Of a stretch of DNA of 64,000 nt, positions 52,505-63,132 are shown one piece after another. The stretch spans positions 1 through 64,000 of the forward strand of contig CALSLT010000031.1 of NCBI GenBank assembly GCA_943787265.1, written 5' to 3'. The translations under genes were made by a program, and so were the position numbers. The notes beneath the pieces are model-generated. The model was not told the DNA's origin. It was given only the letters and a program-made list of their open reading frames with translations, and searched no databases. Numbering within the stretch: position 1 is the first letter of the stretch; the number at the start of each line of letters is the position of its first letter. This DNA comes from an uncultured Planctomycetaceae bacterium (GTDB lineage Bacteria > Planctomycetota > Planctomycetia > Planctomycetales > Planctomycetaceae).

Positions 52505-53753
52505 ATGATTGAGGATCAGCTCATCAAGCTGGACGGGGTTGAATACGAGTGGTCCTGTCGAGTCACGGATGATTTGCCCAAGGGAAAGCCCTGGTCCATG
52601 GAGTGACGCGATCACCTTTGAAGTAGCTGCAAGCTCGATCGAACACCGATTGAATCGGCTGTTTGTTGAGAAGCACTCTCATGCCGTGGCTCAGAAACTG
52701 ACTGAACCGACGGATCAAGCACAATTTCTCGCAATTCTCAAGGCGATGAAGGCTACCGACGACCAGCTTCGAGCCACGGGACTGGTCGAAACCCTTCAGG
52801 AATCGCTACTAGAGAAAAGGCCGTGCCCTTTCTCTCAGAACATGCCCGCAGCAGCACATAGTCCGTTTAACTGTAAAGAATTGAGAGACTGGTTTGTCCC
52901 GCCCTGCGAGGAAATGAGCGGGCCTGAAACCGCGACCGTTGCCGAGAAGATGTTAGCGAAATTACTTGGCGTTCTAGGCACAGGCAATGTTGGACTTATC
53001 GGAGTAGGACCTTTCGAAGCCAACGATTTCAGGGAGTTCCTTGACTCACGTGGAGTCGGAGTCTGTGGCGTTTCTAATAATCCTGCCGTGATCATTCTGG
53101 GACGAGAAGACTGGGATAAAGAGGAAGTTGATGACCTGATCGATTCACGAGTGGGAGACACTCTTCGAATCTATTCACAGGAGATGTTTATTGCCTACCT
53201 CGCAAATCACGTTGATCCACTGAAAGCTTCCTCAGATGTTCTGGACGCGTTTAAGGCCGAGCATGCTGGGCTTGAGTACGTCTCTCAAGGTTGGAGCGGA
53301 TGGGTGACCACGTCCGTATCAGTGGACTGGCGAAATTCGTCAACGGCTCCAGCAGCGAGCGAGTACCTGTCACTGAACAGCATGCTTGAAGCGATGGGGT
53401 ACCGCGTCGGAATAACGAGAGGGAAGCCCGAGCACGAGAGGCGAGAAATTCTAACCCGTACTTTCAAAGAGGAGCTTCCTTGGTTCGAGACGCAACTTAC
53501 ACGGCCGGCTGGGGGTGAACCAGAGACATCACAGCGACTGTGGAAGGTTGCAGAACACTTGGCGTGGCTGATCCGAGAACGATCCGGTCAGCGGGACTAT
53601 GAACGCAACCAATGGGCCATCGAAGACTGGCAGTCGGATTTAGACTGGCTGAAGGCTGAATTCTATCACAGTCCTCATAACTTCGGATGGCCGGGACACG
53701 TCGCTATGACCACGTGGTCGACGATCGTTCGGATGAATCGTCGGGATGATTAG
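52505..53753 (+). CDS. multi-domain protein of unknown function, possible defence-island type, one frameshift
   Basis: The ATG at 52505 starts MIEDQLIKLDGVEYEWSCRV, and an indel near 52604 joins it to SDAITFEVAASSIEHRLNRL in the long frame. The middle has an alpha/beta segment, NVGLIGVGPFEANDFREFLD then PAVIILGREDWDKEEVDDLI and LRIYSQEMFIAYLANH. The C-terminal 90 residues (MLEAMGYRVGITRGKPEHER, LWKVAEHLAWLIRERSG, AIEDWQSDLDWLKAEFY) resemble a domain that I associate with accessory and defence-region proteins, without a name I can defend. It lies beside the HsdR remnant. The 250 bp after it hold no gene. Confidence 0.55.
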
Positions 53754-54000
53754 TAGTTCGCTACAGCATCTTGGTTGCTCGAAGAAAGAGCACCTGTCAA
53801 TACGATCAACTCTTTAAGCCACCTCTCGTTCTGTCACGTTTCGTCGTGTTTTGCTCGTTTCGGGCGTTTGCATCGCTGATTTTGCTCATTGTCCAGTGTT
53901 TTTTGTCCCTAGACCTTGTTGGTTCGGGTTGTGCAACAAAGACTTCTGTCGGCAGATCGAGTCACGACGACTCGCGATATAGTCCGTAAGGAGACGCGGG

Positions 54001-55005
54001 ATGGGTACAATTTTGGAGCGAGTGTATGCGGAGTTGTCGACCGTTCTGTTGAAGCATCCAGAGTTGAAGGGCCGGCTGGCTGACCGGACAAGAAACGCGT
54101 CGAGAGAGATGGTTCGGCGTTTCGATGCTCACGGGCAGTGGAAGGAACGGGAGCAAGACCGGCACAGGCACAGCATCAGTCCGAACCCCCTTGTCATCCA
54201 AGCATGTGGCACGATCAGGCCATTGCCGGAGCCACCGCAGTCATATGTGATCAGAGAAATTCGGAATCGAATTTTTAACGATGATGACCAGGCTCTGGTT
54301 CTCACGGCTATCTACAATTCTGCTGTTGACGAGGGGCTGAAAATTGATCCGTGGGCGGGCATTGAGAAGGACGCCGTTGACGAGAACGCCTGGCTCCATT
54401 TTGAATCAGAGTCATATGATTCGGCAGGAGATGGTTTCGGTCTCGACCCGTGTGGAGTTGTGTCAAAGGACTCTCCACTGCGTCCGGGCGATGAACCGAC
54501 GCTGCTGCACTTTGTCTCGAATCTGACAAACGTCCCGTCGCTTTCCCCGCTGACCGCACCACTGTTGGATGTCCCGGGTGAGACAGATGCTGATTCGTGT
54601 CGCCTGGTTGTTTCGCCCGACCCTCGTTCCGCGAAGAAAAGGAGAAATCGAGGCCCCGACGCCAGCAGTGACGAACTCGTAAAGAGAATACTCGTCAAAC
54701 ACCATCTGAATCACGATGGAACAATCAATGAAATCCCATTAAGTACTCGTAAGATTGAACAGCTAACTGACAATGCGATTTCGGATACCACAGCCGGGAA
54801 CGTCCTGAATCGTTTATTTGGCTGTAACCAGAAGTACCGGGACGCGTGTAAGTCCGGCATAATCGGAACGCAGGTGAAGGTCTTCGACGAAGGTGTCCGT
54901 GCTCTTGGCACGATCGACACGTCTATGCTTGCCGAAACACTGGATGAGAACGGAAAACCGATCCGAGATGGGCGACGCTCGAAGCCAGTCGGAGACGACA
55001 GGTGA
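54001..55005 (+). CDS. hypothetical element protein, possibly DNA-binding
   Basis: An intact 334-residue protein with a strong Shine-Dalgarno (TAAGGAG, 8 bases before ATG 54001) preceded by a small dyad (cgagtc/gactcg). It is hydrophilic without membrane segments. The C-terminal third is basic (SAKKRRNRGPDASSDELVKR) and helix-rich (STRKIEQLTDNAISDTTAGN), followed by NVLNRLFGCNQKYRDACKSG, which could be a winged-helix-like DNA-binding part. First gene of the + strand element operon that runs to the integrase. No family recognised. Confidence 0.6.
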   Translation: MGTILERVYAELSTVLLKHPELKGRLADRTRNASREMVRRFDAHGQWKEREQDRHRHSISPNPLVIQACGTIRPLPEPPQSYVIREIRNRIFNDDDQALVLTAIYNSAVDEGLKIDPWAGIEKDAVDENAWLHFESESYDSAGDGFGLDPCGVVSKDSPLRPGDEPTLLHFVSNLTNVPSLSPLTAPLLDVPGETDADSCRLVVSPDPRSAKKRRNRGPDASSDELVKRILVKHHLNHDGTINEIPLSTRKIEQLTDNAISDTTAGNVLNRLFGCNQKYRDACKSGIIGTQVKVFDEGVRALGTIDTSMLAETLDENGKPIRDGRRSKPVGDDR

Positions 55006-55218
55006 CCGCGTCAATTTCACCTGCTTTAACTAAAGCAGACCAATTGAAGCAGCTAGAAAGATTTTGAGATTCGTTAACTCCTTGTCACTGCTTGTCCTAC
55101 GAGACAATCAGTGACTCGGGGCGACTCAGGAATGAAGCATCTGGTTTCCTTATAGACGCGGACGGCAACTACTCGCATGGACGAGTACTGATCCGCCAGT
55201 TCTATGAGAGGGACCAAG

Positions 55219-55500
55219 ATGCCAATCTCAGTTAGCCCAACCACGGACAAGGGCGGTCGTGCGGGCCGCTCAGGAATCGCTGTGAGTGGCGACAGCGACG
55301 GGCCGCCAAACGCGGCCGAACTGCTCACGATCAATGACGTTGCTGTGATATTGAGCTGCTCAACTCGCCACGTCAGAAGACTAATCGACGGGGGATTGTG
55401 CCCCGCTCCAATCCGATTGTCTTCGCTGGTGAGGCTACGGCGTTCGGATGTCGTCGAGTGGATTGCTGCTGGCTGCCCTCGCGTTCGGAGGGCGAAATAG
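55219..55500 (+). CDS. AlpA/excisionase-like helix-turn-helix protein
   Basis: ATG 55219 (or 55204). The C-terminal 55 residues are a MerR/HTH_17-type winged helix: LLTINDVAVILSCSTRHVRR then LIDGGLCPAPIRLSSLVRLR and DVVEWIAAGC. Such proteins act as excisionases or regulators of integrase genes in integrative elements. Its stop abuts the GTG of the next gene (TAG at 55498, GTG at 55501), so they are coupled. The N-terminal 40 residues are glycine/serine-rich linker. Confidence 0.75.
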   Translation: MPISVSPTTDKGGRAGRSGIAVSGDSDGPPNAAELLTINDVAVILSCSTRHVRRLIDGGLCPAPIRLSSLVRLRRSDVVEWIAAGCPRVRRAK

Positions 55501-56370
55501 TGAGCACCCACGAAATAATTGCACTAGACGACAGATCGTCTTCATCGTTTCCGGGCGACACTCAGCAGGCCGAAGTAAACGAGCCGCAACTGATCACACT
55601 GACGCAGAAGCAGGATTCCGATCGAAAAATCCACGTCAGTGTTATTCATGAAAAAGTGCAGGGCTTTCTTGAGATCGGATACCACCTGACCTGCCTGCGG
55701 GACGAAGGACTCTACCGGAAAACTCACACGACATTCGAAGCATTCATTCAGGATGAATTTGATTTCTGCGTGAGGCATGCAGAACGACTGATCGCTGCGT
55801 GCGATTGTGGTCAAGGAGTTGTCCAGCAACTGTGAAGTTCTGCCAGAGTCAGAGCGTCACGCCAGACTACTGAACAGCCTGCCTGATGCGACCGTCCGCC
55901 GAAAGGTCTGGGAACAGACGGTCAAAGAGACCATCGACAAAGGTAAGCGTGTCACGACAAAGGCGATTGAAGCCGTAGTCAACAGGATAGTGAACACAAA
56001 GGTGAACAATTTGCGACCCGCGGGTCGTACTGCAGACTCATCCGGCAGTCCGGCATCAGCCACGACGGATTCCGCTACCGGGCAAAAAAAGGAAGGCAAG
56101 GTCTGCGGGAAGCGGAAGTCCACATCCGAGAAGTCGCGACTGCTGGAGAAGTCTGAAACTGAACAGACTGAAGCCGAGCGTCTGCGGGGCAACGTAGAAG
56201 GACTTATTACGCGGACGATCGGCAGTATTCAGAAGGACCTTGTTGAAGTTGAAAAGTTGCTGGAGATGAACCAGATGCCCGGCTTTGACCGGGAGGCAGC
56301 AGTAGAGCTGACGTTTCAACTGAACGATGTCTTCCTGGATCTGCAGGGGAGGATTTCGTCATGCGTGTAG
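55501..56370 (+). CDS. hypothetical DNA-associated protein, one frameshift
   Basis: GTG 55501 follows the HTH gene stop directly. The first frame runs to 55835 (YHLTCLRDEGLYRKTHTTFE then AFIQDEFDFCVRHAERLIAA). An indel near 55815 joins it to VVKELSSNCEVLPESERHAR and the second frame ending at 56370. The N-terminal half resembles HTH proteins that recognise a partner through FxxYxxxxFxxS-type helices (DUF3102-like or ParB-related), which is a weak call. The C-terminal half is a lysine/serine linker and an acidic coiled coil (SIQKDLVEVEKLLEMNQMPG). It overlaps the helicase start by 10 bp. Confidence 0.55.
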
Positions 56371-57985
56371 GTGACTTTGAACTCTATGACTACCAGGGAA
56401 ATGCAATCCGAGCCATCAGCCGGAAATTCCAGTCAGGGCATGACCGCGTACTGGTGGAGTGCCCGACAGGTGGCGGAAAAAACGATCATTGCCGCCGGAG
56501 TTGCAGACAAGATTTCCAGACAACGAAAACCCGATGGAAGCAACAAACGTGTCATGCTCGTCATGCGGGGCAGGCAGCTTGTCACACAGATGAGCGATGT
56601 GTTTACTCATGCAAAACTCCGCCACACAGTCCTGATGCATGATTCAGGTCACAGGTTCGAACCGGATGAGTCTATCATCATCTGCTCTAAGGATACGCTG
56701 GAATCTCGTTTAAGCACGTCGCTGCAGCTTCGAGATCTGAGTGTCGACTACGTCATCGTCGACGAGGCGGACATCGCGACCAGTGCGAAGTGGTTGGAGA
56801 TCCTCAGCCGTGCGGAACGACGCATCGGGTTTACGGCTACACCGATCACTGGCAGCGGTAAAGGGCTTGGCAACTACTACGACACCATGATCCACGTTGC
56901 TTCCGTGTCCGATCTTATCAGTCAAGGACGACTGGTCGGTGTCCCGGATGGCAAAGTCTATTCGCCATACAACCCGGACCTCAAAGGCATTTCAATCTCA
57001 GGGGGTGACTATTCATCGAAGTTGCTTTCGCCACGGATGAATACGCCTGAACTGATCGGTGATCTGGTTACTGAGTGGCAGAAACACGGTGAGAAACGTC
57101 CGACACTGATCTGTTGTGTGGACAAGCAGCACACTCGTGATACCTGCGAGCGGTTTTAACGCCGCTGGCATACCGGCTGCCTACATCATTGATGATACGC
57201 CGCAGGACGAACGTGCGAAGGCATTTGAGGGCATCCGTAACGGCACTCTTAAGGTGCTGGTGAACTGTGCCGTTCTAACACGTGGCTTTGATCTACCGGA
57301 ACTCGGATGCCTGGTTCTGGCGAAGCCGACCAAGTGCTACCGAGTCTACATCCAGATGGTTGGTCGGGTTCTCCGACCACACCCATCCAAGACGGATGCC
57401 ATCGTGATTGACCATGCCGGCTGCGTCTGGAGACACGGTTGGCCGTCTGCTGATCGGGATTGGTGGCTGGACGCTGACACAACAATCCAGCAGCACCAGG
57501 CCAAGAGTAAGGTCCGGCAGGAGCGTCCCGAGCGTTATTGCCCGCGGTGTTCGGCGATCTGGAAGACCGGCAGGAAGTGTCCCGTGTGTGGGTACTCCAG
57601 TAGCACCAAAGGGCAGCCTACGGTTATGGCCGACGGCACGCTGGTTCCCATCAAAAAGAGCAATGTCAGAAAGAAGGCGTCGTCCTGGACTCCGAAGACT
57701 CTTCAGCAGGAGTGGGACGCGACTACGCGATCCGCCGCATGGTTAGGTCAGGCCTGTGGCGTGGCCCACCAACGGTTCAAAAAAATGACCGGCCAGTCTC
57801 CCGGACAGGCCGGTGTCAGCCCACTATTCACCTTTCACCAGAAAGACATGCAGGTTGCTGCACTTCTGCCTCGACTTAAAGGACAGAAGAAGTCACTCCA
57901 GAGGCCGGACGAAACCGTTCGCCAAATAGCTTCACCCGCACATCGGTGCGTTTTCAGACAAACGACGAAAGGGATATCACAATGA
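56361..57985 (+). CDS. superfamily 2 DEAD-box helicase with C-terminal zinc ribbon, frameshifted
   Basis: ATG 56361, overlapping the upstream gene. LYDYQGNAIRA and the Walker A CPTGGGK are followed by an A6 run (56477-56482) where removing one A restores GGKTIIAAGVADKI. Motif II is VDEADIATSAKW, then FTATPITGSGKGLG, FEGIRNGTLKVLVN, LTRGFDLPELGCLVLAKPT and MVGRVLRPHPSKTDA (motif VI). A second indel near 57155 joins the two frames. CPRC and CPVCG form a zinc ribbon at about residues 380-400. The ATGA overlap at 57982 couples it to the next gene. Likely the element's replication or transfer helicase. Confidence 0.82.
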
Positions 57986-58488
57986 CCAACGACGACCACA
58001 CCAGATCGAGGCCAAGGCCGGAAGCGATTTCGAGAGATGTTTCGGACATTGCACAACAGCTATCGAAGCCGTTTGAAATGCCGAAGGATGTAGTGGAGTC
58101 GCCACCGTCTCCTCCGCCCGCGATCACGTCGTATGTTCAGACGGGGCAAGAGAGCATTGACTTCAAGCGTGATGTCTACTGGGCATACGGAAATCTAGGG
58201 GCAGACGGTGTAACGGCAGCCGACGCCCCATCGGGATCAGCGTGGCATCTGCTGAACTACGGCCAGACCGCCAGAAGCGAGTTTATGAAGTTTGCAATGA
58301 TGTTCTTTGCCAAGCAGGACAAGCAGAAAGCTGACGACGAAGCACTTTTCGACGACCACAGGCGGCAGATGTCGTTCATCGATTCACTGAGAGACGAGAT
58401 AGTCGGCGTCTCGCAGGAAATGATGGACCAAGCGTCTGATGAAGCGTTGCTGGCGATGGTCAGGAAGAGAGGGCTGACCCTTGAATAG
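57982..58488 (+). CDS. hypothetical element protein
   Basis: ATG 57982 overlaps the helicase stop. The product is 168 residues, proline-rich at 35-45 (SPPSPPPAITSY), with WAYGNLGADGVTAADAPSGS in the middle and a helical, charged C-terminus (DDHRRQMSFIDSLRDEIVGV). No membrane segment and no family recognised. Coupling suggests a helper of the helicase or replication module. Confidence 0.55.
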   Translation: MTNDDHTRSRPRPEAISRDVSDIAQQLSKPFEMPKDVVESPPSPPPAITSYVQTGQESIDFKRDVYWAYGNLGADGVTAADAPSGSAWHLLNYGQTARSEFMKFAMMFFAKQDKQKADDEALFDDHRRQMSFIDSLRDEIVGVSQEMMDQASDEALLAMVRKRGLTLE

Positions 58489-58513
58489 TCCGATAATTCC
58501 GGAGCCATGATTC

Positions 58514-59189
58514 ATGGACAACGACACGGAACAACTTGAACCAGATCAAGCCACCGAACTGCCTGACGACGACTTCGCTGACCTCAAGTCACGGTTCTAC
58601 AAGTTCGCAATCAAGGAACGTGTCTGGCACAAGTACGTCGAGCCATTCATGCACAGGATTCGGAGACAACAGCGAGCACTCGGTAAAACCCGAAAAGCGG
58701 CACGGCGAACGGCTTGGATACGAGCTGCGGAATGCTTCACTGACGAAAACACTCAAGATCAGTAAGGCACTTCATGAGATATTCGGAGCGGAGCCACTAG
58801 GACTCACCAGCCGTCAAGGAGCGAGCTGGCGACTCGCTTTCGTAGCGTTGAGCGAAGTCACGAAGCAATCACCCGGACTGGTGCAGAGAGCCAATGTGCT
58901 GGTGCAGTACACGCACGCTCGGATTGACAGAGGGCAATGGAGATGCGGAGTAGATCACCTCGACAAAGCGGACTTTGAATCAGCGATCAAAGCATTCGGT
59001 GCAGGGACGCTGACTTGTGAAGCGGAAGTCGATCGAATCGCGAGTGACTTGGAGAGCATCGTGCCAGACGACGACGAGCTACGACAGGAACTAAGACTAA
59101 TCGCAGAACTCATTTACGAGGCCAGAACGACGATGATTCGAATACTCAAGACTACTTGGTCGTCCACGTCGGCTGAGCAAAAAAAGTGA
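58514..59189 (+). CDS. hypothetical element protein, frameshifted or two small genes
   Basis: A first frame starts at ATG 58514 and stops at 58765 (DDDFADLKSRFYKFAIKERV, rich in charged residues). A second frame with good coding character runs to 59189 (ISKALHEIFGAEPLGLTSRQ, LVQRANVLVQYTHARIDRGQ, ELRQELRLIAELIYEARTTM) without a convincing start of its own. Either one gene with an indel near 58720 or two overlapping genes. Helical, soluble, no family recognised. Confidence 0.45.
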
Positions 59190-59251
59190 CTGCCTCCTCG
59201 CGTGCGTGTGCGTAACTCAGAAGTGGAGAATTTCCAACCCCAATTACAGCG

Positions 59252-59280
59252 ATAGCCGCCCGTTATCAGCAGGCGGCTAT
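59252..59280. promoter_or_regulatory. hairpin covering the predicted start codon
   Basis: ATAGCCGCC (59252-59260) and GGCGGCTAT (59272-59280) are perfect 9-bp complements; the last arm contains the first two bases of the ATG at 59279. It could hide the start of the polymerase-like gene, or be an intergenic hairpin with the real start further downstream. Confidence 0.45.
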
Positions 59281-60700
59281 GGCTCTTCCCCGAGAGGAAT
59301 CATCGTTTCAAGTGAATGACATCATACCAAAAGCGGCTCAGCCGGACACTGTGAATCCGCAAACTTTGTGGTTTCACATCCCGGCAGATCGAAGCTGGAC
59401 CGCCGGCCTGAAAGATGGCCAGGAGTCCCAGGCTGCCCGAGTGGTCGACACCGTTCGCCGTAAAGACCTGGCAGGGTTCGCGAACGATCACGGCGAGGTG
59501 CACCTGCAGCACAAGTTCATGCGGAACACTGCACCCCAGTTCCTCGACATCCGGAACCGCTTGGAAGATTCCGGAGTGCTCAACGTCGATCACAGCTACT
59601 CGGCAGGGTCGCACTCGATGGGCTACTCGCTACTACCTCCGTACAGCGTTTCACGCCTCGCTGCGTACCACGATGAGTCATTGCGGCGAAGAATTCAGAG
59701 AGCCAACGCGAAGCTGGCCCATCCTCTGCAGAACGTGCATTTGTGGCTTCGTGAATGGCTTCGTCGGCTTTCGTTTGACATGACCGAAGCCCCTGCGGCG
59801 AATCGACCTGATCACGGAGGTTCCAGAGCGACGACGAAAGCAGCAGATGTCGCTGGCGAAGTACCTCAACAAACTCAAAGAGCTGTGCAAGTCCTTTGAC
59901 TGTGAACTGCAACTAGGCCGTATCGGAATGAATCTGAGCCGTCATGGCCGAATCAGCACTGCGTACGCGAGGTTGCCGAAACTGGTCAGAGGCTGTGTCA
60001 CGTTCGAGGGTGAAACGTTGGTCGGTTCAGACATGAATAACTGTCAACCGCTTCTGCTTGCAATGGTCGTTTCCGAGTTCGAGTCGTCCAGGCAGGCAAA
60101 GCACAGGCTCATCAACCACGAGCCGAGCACTAGTGGAAACTCGTACCGCAGGCTTCGAGCAGTGCCGCGAGGGGAGGGGAGGACAGGGAGGAGTATCCTC
60201 TATGATGCAGAAAGGTCAGAAAACCTATGAAAAAAGGTATGTTTCAGCCGATCTGTTAGCGGACATTTCGATTTCGCAATCATACCTAGACATCTGCGAA
60301 CAGGGTCAGCTCTACAAAATGCTGACTGCTGAGGGTGAGGATCCCCAGAAAACCAAGCAGAGAGTTTTGGTTGACGTGCTCTGTGCCGATGCGAGCTATC
60401 CGTCCCCTGTCAGGGACAGGTTCACGAGCATGTTCCCCAGAGAAACCTCTGTGCTCCGTGCCTTGCGGTCGAAAGACGTTCGCCGTTCAGCGTGGATTCT
60501 GCAGAACGTGGAATCCACCATTTTCCATCCGCAGAATCTGCGGCAGGGTCATGGCAGAGCGGCCCGACGTACCCGTGTTCACGACACATGACTCTCTGAG
60601 CACGATTCCCCGACATATCGAGTATGTCGAGTCGGTGGCCGCAGACGAATTCCGCAGTCTGAATCTGTACCCGACGTTCGACCGTGAAATCTACAAGTAA
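59279..60700 (+). CDS. protein with polymerase-palm-like motifs (family A/RNAP-like inference), frameshifted
   Basis: The start is ATG 59279, inside a hairpin, so uncertain. The protein is split by frame changes near 59770, 60150 and 60545 but reads as one: an N-terminal domain (NPQTLWFHIPADRSWTAGLK), a hinge (SLAKYLNKLKELCKSFDCEL), LVGSDMNNCQPLLLAMVV (D at 60030, followed by N and Q), VLRALRSKDVRRSAWILQNV, and VPVFTTHDSLSTIP (H at 60587). The pair DxxNxQP and a late HDS is the layout of motifs A and C in single-subunit polymerase palms. I recognise similar proteins as unnamed genes in mobile elements. Enzyme activity is inferred only. Confidence 0.5.
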
Positions 60701-60861
60701 CCCAACTGCCTGAAATTGGAGCCATCGAATCTACGACCATGACGACGCCCTAATTTTAGAAACGCTGGCGAGATTCTCGGCGAATACTGAAGACGTTAAT
60801 AGGCCCACACGGTCGTCATGTTGGCGGCCAGATCTACTACGAACTTGAAGGAGAGAAGCAA

Positions 60862-61188
60862 ATGGCGAAGTTATGCAGCCGACGGCGAGAGATCGACACG
60901 ATGGAAATGGAATGGTTCCTAGTCCATGACGAGAACGGAGCAACTGGCGTGCAACGCAGCCAAGCTGAGGCGGAAGAGTTCGCTCACGTTTGTGCTGACC
61001 AGTTGAACCGGACGTTTTACGTTACCAGTTGCGTGGCCACTCTCACTGAACACAAACCGCTGGTTAAGGTTGAGCCGAGAATCTTCGAGGACGAACCTTC
61101 GGAATCATACGAGGAGTGGCATCACCCCAAGATGAGCAAAGGCCCCGGAAGCAACCTCGCCGAGAGTGCCGACGATCTGATTTTCTGA
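60862..61188 (+). CDS. hypothetical acidic protein
   Basis: The ATG at 60862 has a strong Shine-Dalgarno (GAAGGAGAG). The 108-residue protein has an alpha/beta feel at the start (EMEWFLVHDENGATGVQRSQ) and an acidic, serine-rich tail (DEPSESYEEWHHPKMSKGPG). No family recognised. It lies between the polymerase-like and integrase modules. Confidence 0.55.
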   Translation: MAKLCSRRREIDTMEMEWFLVHDENGATGVQRSQAEAEEFAHVCADQLNRTFYVTSCVATLTEHKPLVKVEPRIFEDEPSESYEEWHHPKMSKGPGSNLAESADDLIF

Positions 61189-61273
61189 GCATCCTGACAG
61201 ACTCAAAGACGCGGGACATTTTCAGAAAACTGTTTGACCCGCTGCACCTGAACCTGGTAGGACTCCATACCTT

Positions 61274-61501
61274 ATGCCAAAGAACAAGACAATGACTGAC
61301 GTGTTACGGGATGCTCTCAATGACGCTGTCAGCGGAGGGCAGTTCGTTCCGAGAGGTCGAACGTGAGACCGGAATCGTGCAGGCAGTCTCTGATGCCGTT
61401 CGCACGCGGTGAGCAGACGCTGCTGTTGCTCGATAAGGCTGACGTTACTGGCTGAGTACTTCGGGCTGGAGCTGAAACCGGCGAACGAAGCGGAAAGGTG
61501 A
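61274..61501 (+). CDS. small helix-turn-helix protein upstream of integrase, frameshifted
   Basis: ATG 61274 reads MTDVLRDALNDAVSGGQF from its second methionine. Two indels (about 61340 and 61390) separate this from REVERETGIVQ, SLMPFARGEQTLLLDKADV and LAEYFGLELKPANEAER, which together form an XRE-type domain of 70-75 residues. The same type of gene commonly precedes planctomycete tyrosine integrases, so a regulatory role for integration is likely. It ends 10 bp before the integrase ATG. Confidence 0.65.
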
Positions 61502-61510
61502 GATGAAGTA

Positions 61511-63015
61511 ATGGGAACCCTAAGAAAGAAAACATCAACCCGCAAACTCCCAGAAAATGCCGAGTTGTTTCAGCGTCGTGGCGAAACTCACGCCCGGTGG
61601 AAGAACACGACTGGAAAGAACTGCACAGCCAGAACGACGACGGGCAAGGACGGCAACGTTCGGCTGGTTATTGAAGCCTCAACGTACACGGCGAAATTTC
61701 GTGATGCTGATGGAAGGACACGCGAAGTCTCGACGAAATGCAGGGACCGGCAGGCTGCTGCTGCTGTCCTTGCCGAACTGGAGCGTGACGTCGATCGCCA
61801 AAAGGCTGGCATTGTGACTTCAAAGGAGTTTGCTGCGGTTGATCACTCATTCAAGCCTATCACCGAGCACCTTGACGCTTACGGTGCGGCACGGCTCGCA
61901 GAGGGTATCTCAGAGCGTCAACGGTATGAATCGCGACAGTTGATCGAGAAAGTTTGCAATGAGTGCAGCTTCGCAACTCTGGCTTCAATACAGCGGCACA
62001 CAGTCGAAGGGTGGCTTGCCTCTCTGGCTGAGGGTGGCACCGGGCCACGTCGTCGGAATATCTACCTCGAAGCGTTCCGTGCATTTCTGCGGTGGGCGGT
62101 CTCAAGCAATCGCATACTGGACGACCCGCTCGAAGGCATTGCCCGGGCAGACCAGGACGCAGACATTCGAAAAGAGCGACGACCGCTGACCGACGAAGAA
62201 TTTCGCCTGCTGACCGCAACAATGCTCCGACCGCTAGCTGAGTAGGGACGCGAAACGGTAAAGCTGAAACCGAAAGATGGAAAACGATCAAGCTGGACCT
62301 ACGCACCACTAACCCTAGCAAACATCGACGCGCCGACGAACGGGCGAGGACGACTGCCAGACAAACCAGAACTAATCGAAGAGAAACGAAAACTCGGACG
62401 TGAGCGGGCATTGATCATCAACTCTGGCAATGACCGGGCTTCGACGTGGCGAGCTAGCTGCACTGTCCGAAACCTGTATCTCGATGTCGAATCCACTCAT
62501 CAATCTTGGACCGGAAGTCTGAAAAGAACCGGCAGGGCAACACGATCCCGCTCGTGACGATCTGGCAGACCGACTCTGAGGCAGTGGATTGCTGGACCGG
62601 CGCCGCAGCTCAGGAAGCCACTCAGAACGCACCGACACTGAGTTTCGAAGTGATGCGCCGGCACGAATGCGACGTGGCGACAAGACCAGTCGCCGACGCA
62701 GGTAGCGCTGCCGGGACACGTTGCTTTTCAATGTGCCGGACCGGCACGCTCTGATCAAGATTCTCGACAAGGATTACGCCGTTGCCGGTATTCCGAAGAT
62801 TGACGACCGGGCCGGACGGTCGACGTGCATTGTCTGCGTCATTCGTTCGCAACGTGGATCGGCGAGTCCGGAGTCTCACCCAAAGCCGCACAGAGCTGAT
62901 GCGGCACTCTGACGTGAACCTGACGATGCGCTACACACACGCACACCAGGAACTGAAGCGGCTTGGACTCGCTTCCACGCCGCCGCGACCTGAACCCCGA
63001 CCAGGATTCAGCTGA
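61511..63015 (+). CDS. tyrosine-family site-specific integrase, frameshifted
   Basis: ATG 61511 begins a basic arm-binding N-terminus, then a SAM-like core-binding domain (LIEKVCNECSFATLASIQRH, TVEGWLASLAEGGTGPRRRN). The first frame stops at 62245. The catalytic domain is read in later frames: TGLRRGELAALS (first Arg codon at 62442), HCLRHSFATW (His codon at 62828) and LTMRYTHAH (Tyr codon at 62932). Stop is TGA 63013-63015. The catalytic residues that can be read are present, so indels and not decay are likely. It points at a tRNA-Arg gene 172 bp away, the expected attachment site. Confidence 0.85.
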
Positions 63016-63132
63016 CGGGCACTGATGCGTTTCGCCCCTATGTTTGCCCCAGATCAGTCTGTCGGCGTGCACCTAGTCACATCTGGCAAAGTGAGGGCAT
63101 AGTACGGGTTACCGCCGATCATGCCAGCGCAC

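Noticed and set aside
53771..53989. 72-codon + strand frame
   Set aside because: Covers the promoter region of the 54001 gene; no ribosome site and no homology sense.
56650..56661. ggttcgaacc as a second attachment copy of the tRNA
   Set aside because: Only the common TTCGAA core matches; flanking bases do not follow the tRNA-Arg sequence, and it lies inside the helicase gene.
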